DNA of 64,000 nt, taken from contig NMRA01000050.1 of assembly GCA_002633005.1 (NCBI GenBank), positions 1,132,954 through 1,196,953 of the forward strand, in the 5' to 3' direction. This DNA is from Phoronis australis (lineage: Eukaryota > Phoronida > Phoronidae). Positions 22,723 to 34,900 of this stretch are shown here, piece by piece. Numbering within the stretch: the first letter of the stretch is position 1; each line of letters starts with the position of its first letter. The notes under the pieces were generated by a model. That model did not search any database. It worked only from the letters and a program-made list of their open reading frames with translations, and was not told the origin of the DNA. The position numbers and the translations under genes are program-made.

Positions 22723-25700
22723 GTAGGAAAATGATTACGTTCTTTAGTTTCTTTAATAAATTTGACGCAATTTCAATTTACATGATTGCGCAGTTTTTAA
22801 ACTTGGCCGCTAACGATCTCATGAAGACTTCCTAGACTTAACCCAAATGTTTCAGCACACGATGGTGTTTAAAACATATAATAGCAGCACGGCAAAAAAA
22901 GTGTGAAGGCTCTTTTCGCGTAATATTGTGTCACTGCAAGAAAGCAGCAACCAAACAACTGTAGTCAACAGTATTTTGAACTTTCACTGGTTCACGCGGA
23001 GAGGTAGGTATCTGTCGCCGGGACCAGAGTATATTGAATAGAACACCGACTTCTGGGGGTTTCTTTGCTGTTTCTTGCCCTGACGTAAGCGAAAGTCAGG
23101 TCACGCGCTGTGACAGTGCGTCGAAGGTTCAAGTCTACACCATGATCTTGTGATTGTATATTTAGTGTTTTAACTACTAGGCCAGTGAGTATTCTTTAAG
23201 CAGTTGTATGGCATTCTTCTTCTTGTTCGAATGTTTTCAGGAACCACAAATGAATGTACAGACATGGGCGCGACAAACCTTCAGCATTTCTATTACCCTA
23301 GTTTTCATTCAACTACCAAGCATGGAATTGTTACGGTAAATGTCCTAAATTAAGCAGAAAACTTCAACAAAACTCTGTACTCATGTACTTTCCAATTAGG
23401 ATTGCTATTTCTGTTGGCGATCTTTCAAGGGGCGTTTTTTTTTTCGGAGATCTCCGGTACTCCTAGGCAAGTGAAACCTGACGTTAAAACCTGCATTTCG
23501 CCTAAATTAGTTGGGTAAATAAAAAACAAAAATAGATTTGGACATTTTACTCTCATAAGGCGTCCTCGTGGTTTACTTTTAGCGTGAAAGTATTCTATTT
23601 CCGTTATGTGCAATAACAATAATTCTGTTATGCACTCAACAAGACGCTTTTCGAGTTTGTTGATGTTGGCCAGCCCTAAAATTATGAAAATGACTCGTGT
23701 ACTTATTCCTGTGATGAATTCTATCACTGTAAGGAGTATTATGAGGATTGTTCAAAAACCCTCTTGACCCATGACCCCCTTGTCTCACGTCCCACAACCC
23801 CCTCGGTCCAGCCTATACAAGCTCAACTGATTATGTAATAAGGGCTGACTTGCATCAATATCCAGTGGGGCCGGGAGCTCAGCTGGCTTTTCTTTGCTTT
23901 TTTGCAATTAAGAGAGCTGATTAGGCAAGTTTGAAGCCAAAAACGGAAAAAGACAAAGCGACCAAATCAAATCAAAGACCTACCACCGTTACAGATGACG
24001 TTCCCGGCAGAGTGTAATCGTCTCTGCTGCTCTTTAGTGAATGGCAACTTCAAGCAAGTTGGAGAGACTGCGAGGAGCCGACGAATATGTAATTTCTTCA
24101 GTATATTCATTTGGAAAAATACTGTTACTCTAAAAAGTTTTCTCAATGTTGTATGGCGTACAATGTATATTTTAAACGAGTATGCAGAAGAAATCAAATA
24201 ATAATAATGTAAAATCGTGTACATTCACGTTATCGTACTCTCTCCTTACGCTTACTAGAAAGGAATCATTGGTAATCTCTCGTGGAACTATTTCCGTGAC
24301 AAAAAATATCTCGCTCAAAATCTGGTATTTCAGATTACGTTCTCACGTCACTTTCTGTTTTAACCGCCAGACGTGAGCCAGACCAGATTTGCGTGCAGGT
24401 ATGTTTTATGGGAAAGTGATTCAGTGCCGTAATATAGTAATGAAATGTGTCAAAAGCGCAAAGGTACATGTACATATATTGCCACAAGTCGTGGGTCGAG
24501 AGAGTTGTGGGTCGTTAGTCGTGGGGGTTGTGGGTAGAGGGGGTCGAGGAAGTTTGAGAACAATCCTTCTTATGTGACCGATTTTACTGGGAATAAACTG
24601 CTTTCTTTATTTTCAAATTCAGTCAGCTAAACATGGCGAATTGCAGTTTTAGCAATAAATTGTAGATGTTTATCATGCTTTGTACTATTTCCATTTTCAC
24701 GCAGTTCTAAGGATTTAGTTGGTGGACTTTGTGCAACGTGTACTATATTGTAAAGAGCAGTCTTGTTGATTTTTAATTCACTCAAAATAATAAAAACCAC
24801 AACAACAGCAGTTGCTGACGTGGTAGAACCTGGATTTTATAGGATATGACTTACGACAAGAAGCTAAATCATACGTCCCTGCGCGTGCAGTTTCGCGCAG
24901 TTCTCAGGACCACTTACATGAAAATGGGGTGCACTCGTTGGTACTTTCGAATCAACGGACAACCGTGTCAACATCCGGGCCCTATCGAGATCACATGGTT
25001 TGGTTATGGAATGATAAATAGGTACCATTCTTCAAGAGGTAAGTGAATAAATATTGTAGCTATCCCTGTGTTAAAATGTTCGCAACATCTTATGTGCTCA
25101 GATAAATAAAGAATTTTATAATAGATTTTGTCTCTAGCAACTCGAAATTGACTTCTGGTAAAAAAGGTCAGGTAGGAATTTATTACCTTCGTCTAATCTG
25201 TGGTTAAATGTTAAGACGAAAGATTGTCAAAACTATTGCACATCGTGCGCATATCGCTTGCATTTGTTTACCTGATTCTCGGTCTAGCAAAACGTTCTTG
25301 ACCAAGACGTCCTGGCTTCATCATCTATAGCGAAGGCAAATCTACCCCTGCCATTAAGGGGAGTGTACATGTATACACTGGTAAAATGTTCAGATTTTAT
25401 CTATAATGAGTACAAAGGGGGTTTAACTAGTTAGAAATGACTTTGAAAGTGACAAAAATCGAAGAAAAAGCTTTTATTGTACTTCAGTTTTTTAATATCT
25501 TATTTTTTAATTTTCAAAAAATTTTCCCTCGAATTTTTTTCAAAATGTTAAGGGATTATCATCAACTGTTTCCTTGTGCAACATTCTGCTTATCCATACC
25601 AAATATGTGTACAAAATCATTATGATCTTGATTTTGTGGCATTTTTTGTGTGTGAGTTGGGGCAAGCACGCCACTTTCTGTCATTTGGTCACTTTCCGTC

Positions 25701-28700
25701 TAATAACTAAAAATCTGGTGCATGTATCAAAAAACCCTGGCACGCGATTTTACTTCAGTTCTAAAGGATTTCAAATTGCCAATTTCGTGAAAATTGACTC
25801 ACGTGTTGCAAAAAATACGCCCAAATCTTGTCACTACCCTGAAATCACGAGCCGAACGGCTTTGAACTTAAGCGGCATCGATTGCTACTTGAGGTCAAAG
25901 TTCGTTTAGAAGGCGCCGTCATAATGTTTCAATTTTTGTTGATGTGCTAGAAATAAAGCTGATATATACTTCATGCTTAGAAAATGTGACATACCTGTTT
26001 GTTTACAGCCTAATTTTAATCATTTTTACTAACTTGTGAAGCACAACAGACGACCAAAACAAACATGGCTGTCACGTGGGCGGAGCTCAGCGTTGATCTG
26101 TTGTCTGCTGTTCTGGTGTGCCGACCACACATCATTAAAAACATGTGTTGATTGTTTATGCGACTCACCTGAACTCTCCACTCAGAGTGGTAAAAGACTC
26201 TCTAACTATATTACGTAGACCCGAGGCCTGACTAAGGCTGAAGCGCGTTCGATGGGAAGCTACTTTCGATCAGCATTAGTATTCCAATATCATATGTAGT
26301 TACCGTCTTTTCATAAACCAATATATGTGTTATATCACAAAGCCGCGTTACTGTCTACATGACAACATTGGCGACGAGAACAAAGAACTACTTTCATCGT
26401 AATGGTTCAACATTTTCACCTGCCTGTACCGCCAACATTTTGACCGAATGGACATTGCGATGAGAATATAGCACTTTTTGCGCAAATATGGTCGCTTGGG
26501 TGAGATTCTAAAGTTACGAAAGTTTCTTACCTTGGTTTCCACTAAAATCTCATAACAACATCATGATTTTTAATTCAGGGATAGGTTTGAATCTGGGCAC
26601 CAGAACAATTTTGTTATGTTGAAAACTGGGTCATTTCCCTACTTCTTTAGGTTACGGCAGGCGGCAATTTATTAAATCCACTGAGTTTGGCAGCCTAGTT
26701 TCTTTACGGCGCGGTCCTAGCACAGAAGCACGGTTTATCTCCAAAAACTCTACTCTGATGGCATGTAGTTGTCCATGTCTCGCGCGCACGGCGGGTCTTC
26801 ATAGCGCGTGCGTGCACTCTCATCAAATCGTGCAACACCACCTACGTCGACACTCATCGTCCTTTCGAAAGACACCTCACCTTTCGACTTCTGTTGCACA
26901 CGCATAGTTTCTGCACTGACTCCTCAAGCTGAATGTAGCAATGGCTTCGATTGGACTTGGCTTACTCAATTTTTTACAGGTGAACAAACAGGCTCAGGCT
27001 CGGATCAGGAGTTCACCATTTCACCATCAACTTTCACATGGTCAAAAATAGAAATATTTTATTCTTGGTCTCGCTACAACATCTATGTCAGCTGGTACAG
27101 CACTCTAAATGGCCCGGTTACACAATGCTTGTTGACAGGGTTAGATTAGAGCTAGTGTCCTTGTATACATGTAAGCTCCGCCCCACTTGTCAGTCACTGA
27201 GCTGGTGAGCAGTCAAGCCATATGACTTACTGAAGCTTGGTCAAATATAATTAAAAAAACAAGTTTGGATTTTCAGAATGATTTTATTTTTCTTCACTAT
27301 ACTGTGCACCAAAAATTAAATATTAGGGTGAGATAAAAATGTAAAAAACTGTCAAAATTATTTTTGTGTGTATCCACTTGCCTTAAATCGACCAGAGTGA
27401 TTCAAGAAAGGTTTCTGAAGCTTAAATAGCGGTGAAACACAATAAACATTGGGGCCGAAATTTGGGGCTTGGGGCTTCGTACATTTTTGCCACCCCACAC
27501 ACACTAAAGAAAACCTCCATGCGCTTACGGTTGATATTGTTGTTACGTGATTGGACATTGCTTAATTTCCAAAAACGATATTTCCACTGGTTGTGCATCT
27601 AAATAATACATTGATAGTTTACTTAATAAGTGATTTAAAACACTATATTCATTAACATTTTTCATGTCATCCTCACGAAAATTAATTTTGAGGAGGAAAA
27701 TGAAAAAAATGAGTGTACTAATTAAATATTAATATAAAATAGTATTAAACCTGACTCTAGAACCTATTCGGGCCTCGTAAAGCCGTTGCCAATAATCGCA
27801 CCTGTTTCCGTGGGGGAGGTGATTATGACAATATCTCTAAGACAGATATTTACCCCTGACAGTCGATGGAATATGCGACAGTATTGCGGCTGGGGAAATA
27901 GTTGTAGAGCTTGCCGTTGAACCATGTGATCAGCAGATACCTCCAGCGACCTGCGACACCGGTTGGCCATTCGGGACTGGTCTGATTGGATTGTCAATTA
28001 CCCTTGAAGAAAATGACATGGGAAAGACAGCAGGTGGGTTGGTGGAAGAAGTCACCTTAAGCGTGACGTAAACGTTCACATTCAAATTCATTTTCCTGTC
28101 TTAGGTGTAAAAGATTATTGAAAAACATGTTCCACTGTTTGACTTGAGTGTGCGATACCAATTTCTACTTTCAACTGTTCCCATTATATGTGCTGCACGT
28201 GATCCCCTTCTCCAGTGCAGAACACTCTAAAATTTGATAACAGAAGCTGTCCTGTCAGGAACTACTCCAACGTTGGTAGGATGAAAAGAGTGTTCGTTTA
28301 CTCACTCACACCATTAAATAAATCGAGAAGATTACATGTATCTCAGTGGCATGGGATATGACCTTTGTCGGAAAATCGGACAAAAGCAACATTACCAATT
28401 TCTTAAAATCACCAAAATTTAGAGGTCAGTTAACTGTTCCTCAATCCTATGTTCCACAACTGATGTTCCCCCATCTCTATGTTTCCCGTCCCAATTCCTC
28501 CGGGTGATGTTCTTTTGTTGGATCTGGAGTGCATAAGCTTAGGCATGTGCGCCAATACCGTTACGAAAAAGAAAACTTTTTTTAACTCTCAGAGTACAAG
28601 GGGAGTATACATGTAGCATGTTTGCGCTTTTTGCTGTACTTGGTAAATGCCCATGAGAATCAGGTAAGGTATTTGATTAACGATGACGAGCAAATGCAGT

Positions 28701-28897
28701 TTGTTTTACCTTCAATTGTTCAAGTTTATTGTATGCGATAGGGATTTTGAAACAGAAATTTAAATTACGTGTATGTGGACAGGCTTTTACCGTTTTAATA
28801 GTTACTGTGTTAATTACTGTTGTTGTTATCATCAATATTCTTGTTATTGTTATTGTTATTGTTATTGTTGCTATTATTATCATTATTGTCATTGTTG

Positions 28898-28931
<34 letters not shown>

Positions 28932-31900
28932 CTTCATCATGTTTCATACCCATTTGGAAAATCTTGAAAATGTGGAAATAAATAATTCGGAACGTAACGA
29001 ACATAGGCTGCCATTTGTGATCGTGATACATGTTAATGAGCGACCGTCACCTACCGATCAAAAACATAGCAAAAACAGCGCATAAAATTTATGATGGAGA
29101 CTGACTGAAATTGAATGATGGAGAAGTCAGGAGCATTTGACAGCTTAGGAGATCATAATTTTTTTTTTACCCGATTCATGTAAAACCTATGCGCCGTAGT
29201 AGTAGATAAGGTAGTTATCTTAACGTGAAGCTGACTCACCACCTAACGTATAGTCAGGAAACCAGTCAGTGAAGTTGACACTGATACGGTTGGAATTCTC
29301 CTTTTCTCATAATTTTATTCTTCAATAATATACATTGATAATTTTTAAAGGGTGAAAGGGTGAACAAGAAAAAGGGGCAAGGACTTTCACTCACACACTC
29401 ATTCACACACTTCATCATTTAATGATAATACTACTAAACAATATATGAGTTAAGTATATAACAGATATTACAGATTCATTGCATGGCAGCACCGAGGCTC
29501 TCCCACATTTTAATATTAATATTGTCCGGTTATTTTTGTTTTTGAAAATTAAATATCGAAATTTTAATATATTTTGACATGAATATTTTAAGGGCAGACC
29601 AATCTGGATGCAAGTGCTGTTGACTACATAAATAAATAAAATATTGGGCGATGATTTCATTTTTGGTTATTCTGACTTCTTCCTTAAGGAAAGGTGTCAA
29701 AATGTCCTGAACATTAATCAACAATCTTTGCACTACATCACAAAGGAAAAACATGTGTTCAGTACTCTGTACTAGATTACAATAGGGGCATTTATCTGAA
29801 TTAACAATCTTCATCTTATATAACAAAAAGTTAGTATACACTCTGTTATGTAACAACATATACTTAAAAGAATTCTCCATGACTTAAGCTACTGAGGGTA
29901 GCGTGAGGTGACATACTCCATGACACAGGTCTAGTAGTGAACAAGATGATTCTGATTTTATGACGGTAAATGGTCTAAATCAAAAGTTTCTCAAGAGGTG
30001 GCGTGGACATGTTGCTTAGGCTCACTCCATGAATATCGTGCTTGAAATAAATCCGCAGACTCATTTCAGCCTTATTTTTCCCATGCATGTCAAGGACACC
30101 CTATCAAAATGCTTTTTTGAAACATGATTGTATGTCTTCATTAAAACTCAAACTGCAGGTATTTGTTCTTCGCTGTCGCGATTCAACATTCAGCAAGCAC
30201 TCATAGACAAAGACATCGTCAGTAAAAATGGGACCCTTTGGGTAAGACATTTTTAATTATCTAGAAACTGCGATACTTTCGTTCAGAAAGCTTTTCAACA
30301 ATTCTAAGCTAAACTTTCTTTCTTCATTAAGAGTTTGCGCCCTACTGTCTGTGTTTGTGGGGTAAGAACTTGACGTCGATGACAAAGTTGCATGTAATGG
30401 AGTGCAAAAACGGTGACGAAATCGATGAAATGGAAGAACGATACTGCGGTAGAAACGACGGTAGTAATGCTAACGAGTGTCCATATTTATACTTTGTATT
30501 ACATGCAACCTACTAACTTTGGCAATATTAATGATGTTACTATGTTCTACAGTCTCGAGAGTTTGAGAAGCGTGCAGACGACACTGCTATCCACGTGATA
30601 TTTATTGGCACGCTCATGGTGCAGGGCCTCGGTTTAACTCAATGGACAATACTCTTTAACGGCAGCACGTGTAAGGATCCTGGACCTGTCAGTGGAATTC
30701 TGACTAATGATCGCGAGTTCGGTACAATGGACTCCACAAACGGAGGTGAGAAACAGTAGTGCTGACAAACTACATGACAAATACTTCCACTGTTGGTACA
30801 ATTTTCCGCCGTTGATACCTACATGTACATCTCCTAGAGTTGGATAATTCACCGACTGGTCTTAAAACGTCTTCAGTTGGCGTTTCGATCGGTCATTATT
30901 CGGACCCAGTTTGTAGTAACCGAATTCAGACTCAATTTTGTCTCGAACATGCGGCTTAATTAATCTTCGGTTATGGCATTATTTAACTACTGATTCGTTA
31001 GATTACTAAACCAGGCCTTAGAATTGATCAATTTTCGAGTGTTGAGTCGATTATGTAATCAATCTCCCATGAACACGTGAGCAGAAAGCGTCCATGTTTG
31101 GTAGGCTACAACTCCAGTTGGTACACCCATTCACAGTGCTACAGGAGGTAGGGTTTTGTAGACTTTCTCGTGGCCACCACCCTATGGTCAGTGCTGTCAC
31201 GCAGTGCAGTTTAAAAACTATAGGTAATATGAACCTGACAATAAGCGAAAATTAGTCATTAGAAAATGTGTTTCACGGTCGACACCTCACGGCAAAACGC
31301 CGAATTTTTTGTGAAGATGCTACATGTATGTACATGAAACATGTGATGTTGCTGTTACAGGAGCACATTTCTAAAAATTCGTAGTCGTTTCTCCTGCTCT
31401 TTCCGTTTCACCTACTGACCAAAATGAAAAATACATGTAAATCAGATGTCTGCTATTCACAGAAAAATATCACTCGCGATCACAGTGGACTGAGAGGACT
31501 AGCTACTCGTATCGGCTTTTCATGAGAAAACATTGAAAAGCCATCGGGGAACAAGTACATGTAAACCCGCCAAGCATTGTTTGTTGACCAGTAACAGGTG
31601 AGGTGTTGGTCGCAAAAAGGTCCAGCGTGTCCAATGGTTCTGATCGTGGGATCACTGGTATGACGTTATAACTTATGGCTATGACGATGGAAATTTCTTG
31701 TCCATCAAAGAACACTTTCATTTCATACCCGATCCTACTACATATGCTGTTGAATTTGATACAGACTGTGTTTGATCTTCATCTTTTTAGTCGATGGTAT
31801 CTGTAATGGACTGGCTTCCGGTAAAATGAATGTATCACTACACGCTTCCACAAACAATGGGGATATAACCGTTGCTATAGGTTATGGAAGCCCAAGTAGA

Positions 31901-34900
31901 TGGATTGTTGAAGAGATGAGGATGGGATTTCCTAATGCAGTGGGTAAGTTACTCTGTTAGAAAAGATGTGCGTGTAATTTTAAAATAATCTGAACAGTAT
32001 GATCATTCAAATTATTTTATGCGCACGCTTTAATACATTAGGGTTTTAAATTGCCGCGCATCGCTGAAGAGCGTCCGGTGTCCAGTGCTGCGTCTCCAAA
32101 AAACCCTAGAGTCTTTCGTGAAAGTTGCCTGATGCGTTCCTGTGGAAATGACGACGGGTCAAGTCCATTTTCGATGTATCCGACTACCTATCTGCCTCTA
32201 GTTGCAATTTTAGCATTTGCGTTTGTATCTTTGAGGTCCGTTGAGAAGTTAATTACGAAATTTGGCAAATAGATTTTTAGAAAACGACGACAACGTCGCA
32301 TTTTCGGACCGATTTCACCATGTGGCCATTTGATTATGTCAGAATTTTTTTATTTTTTTTGGCGTCTGCAGGTTTAAGACGGATCTGAGTTCCGCTATTC
32401 TACCTAGTGACAATTTTAGTGTTTTTTTTTAATTAACTTTTGTATCTTCCAAGCTCGTTTGCAAATGTTCGCAAAATTTGTCAGACTGGTTTCTGTAAAG
32501 AAGAAAATAACTCTGCCTCATTTTTGGATAAATCTATAGTCTGTTTAGTCCTTCAAACGGTTCTATGCATCATAATGTAAATTGCCAAATGTGTTAAGGC
32601 TGTAAGGCGTCAGGTGACATTGATTTTCAAACGGGTGCTAGCACTGTGACGTCACCTAGTTGTGTTTTTGCATCCACTACTGTATATCCAAAACAGTTTG
32701 CAAGTATCTTTCTATTGTGGATACAATGACGCTTCCCGATTTTTGTTGGGTTTGACGTGTGCTGCGTCACCTAGTGGCCATTGTTATGGTACTCATGAAC
32801 ATCGCCCCCCATAACCATGCCGTTTGCGGTGCAGTTGAGGGCACATTTGAATACTTGCGTTACTCTTGTTTTCATCATCCAGGCACAAGCCTACTACTCT
32901 CGTCTTGTAACACAGTTTACGTAACATCTTGCAACACGTGTCCTCACTGCAAAGAGATTTTTTTCTCAAAAGTGTGATATATTAATCCAATTATTGCATT
33001 TCCTTTCTCACTCTCACAAATATTTTGCTCTGTTTGATGACCCAGTTCATAAATTCAATTAATTTGACTTTGAATTCGAAACGTAGGGCAGCGGTAATTA
33101 GGTGCGAATTTGGTCGATGTACTCAGAACGTACTCGATAAACTCATGAACATAAACACTTCATTTTTGAGATCGTACTGAAGCAGCTATAAGCTTATCTT
33201 CCGTTGTAGAAACCAATTTGTGTTTTTTAACAACGATATACTTGTGAAATTAGCCTCAACTTGTTGCTTGCAGATATCAAGAGTAATTTTTGGTCTTGTA
33301 CAAAAACTGGCAGCTCGTTATTGCTCGTAATCAAATGAGGTGACACGCTGTGACAAACCAATTTGTAGCTCCTCTTCTAAAAATAACAAACTGCCAAGAC
33401 CTTTCAATAAAGACGTCACGTGTTTATAGCTGGCTCAAGTAAAACAGAAACTATCAAAACTTGGCGGGAATTAATGCTTGAATTCGAGGCTAGATAATAG
33501 ATAGCCAAGATGGTATACTCCAATCATTTCCAAGGCCGAGTGAAATCTCGTAATTGCAGCACATTTTTTGTGAAATACATGTAATTGTCTCCGTTCATTT
33601 GCAGATGTGACATATGGCGAAAGCCCATGCTCCGTTGCCGATTACAACATACAGCAATGGTATTGGCACAGTGGGGACCCTACAGATGTGGGAATTTTAA
33701 AATTCGTAAGATTTCTGGCCCTAACCAATTATAACATCGACAATCAAATTTTCTCTTGTGTGTTATTTAGCCCATTGGCGTTAGAATGAAACCCCATGCC
33801 TCAATTCCTTTTATTTTTACGATACGGTCAGTTTGTGTTTGACTATATATATACATGTAGATATAGTTGCAGACGTAGACGTAGACGTAGACGTAGACGT
33901 AGCTGTTGATGTAGATGTAGATATATATGACGAGGTATTGCGGAATAACAGTACATGATGCGGGCTATGTGAGCCACTCCAAGGTACGTTATAATTAGCG
34001 CAAAGGTCACCAATTTGCTGGAATTTTTGTTTTTACATTTACAATTTGTCAATGAATACAACTACACTTTTAGCGTAGATAATGTTTAAAGAGCATTGTA
34101 GTTTAGTTCCTGCCATACATTAGTATAGTTAGAAGCATGTAAATACATCTTCAACCCGGATCCATTGTAGAACACAGGCGTTTGCAGAGTGACAGATGAA
34201 ATACTAAAATCGGAGAGTGAAGGCAGATCATTAAATAACATATCGTGCACTTAGTCTATAGGTGGCGCTGCGTGAGAGGGTAATACGACTTAATGGATCT
34301 GGGTGTCGTACACAACTGCTGTTTGGCACATAAACGGACCTCGTAGAGTACGCTTGTGAAATAGTTTTAGACGATGTTTTGGTACATAGAGCCACTGCAC
34401 ACGGACAGCTACAAGCTGAACTTTACGTCTCAAATGAAAGATCAGTGATAAAAGTATCACAAAAATTGAATGAAAAAACTGTCAATTCATTCATTTATTC
34501 TCGATTTGACTTGTGCTGTCAGCACAGCTATCGTTCACTTGATGCAAACAGTTCAGCTCGTATCTCTGCGTCTGCAGTGACCCTTAGACCTATATATCTT
34601 CAAATTTCAGAATGTCTCGTTTCATAAACAGTCTTCAACGAGTTACCTCCGTGTTTACTACCATGGTGCACTACGGCAAACTAACTTGTGTTCCAAGTGG
34701 TATTTCTTGCTAAACAACAAACCCTGCGAGGAACCAGGAACAATAGCGGGAGGAATTTACTCGGAGGTTTTGCACCATGGTGGAATCAACGACCAGGATC
34801 ACGTGATGATGAGTAAGTACACGTGTGTAACATCTCCGTCATACCAGGGGGTACAATAAAAGATGAGGCTTTCCATGCTGCTATGGTCGCGAGATAGTTG

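Noticed and set aside
26808-27149. 113-codon plus-strand frame with a WYSTLNG-like motif in a gene B intron
   Set aside because: It resembles the module's second exon only loosely, the Cys and PG positions do not align, it is out of order and no splice sites in phase are seen.
28677-29085. Long repetitive frames on both strands (Ile/Val-rich and Asn/Asp-rich)
   Set aside because: They are translations of the TTATTG/TTATCA microsatellite in a gene B intron.
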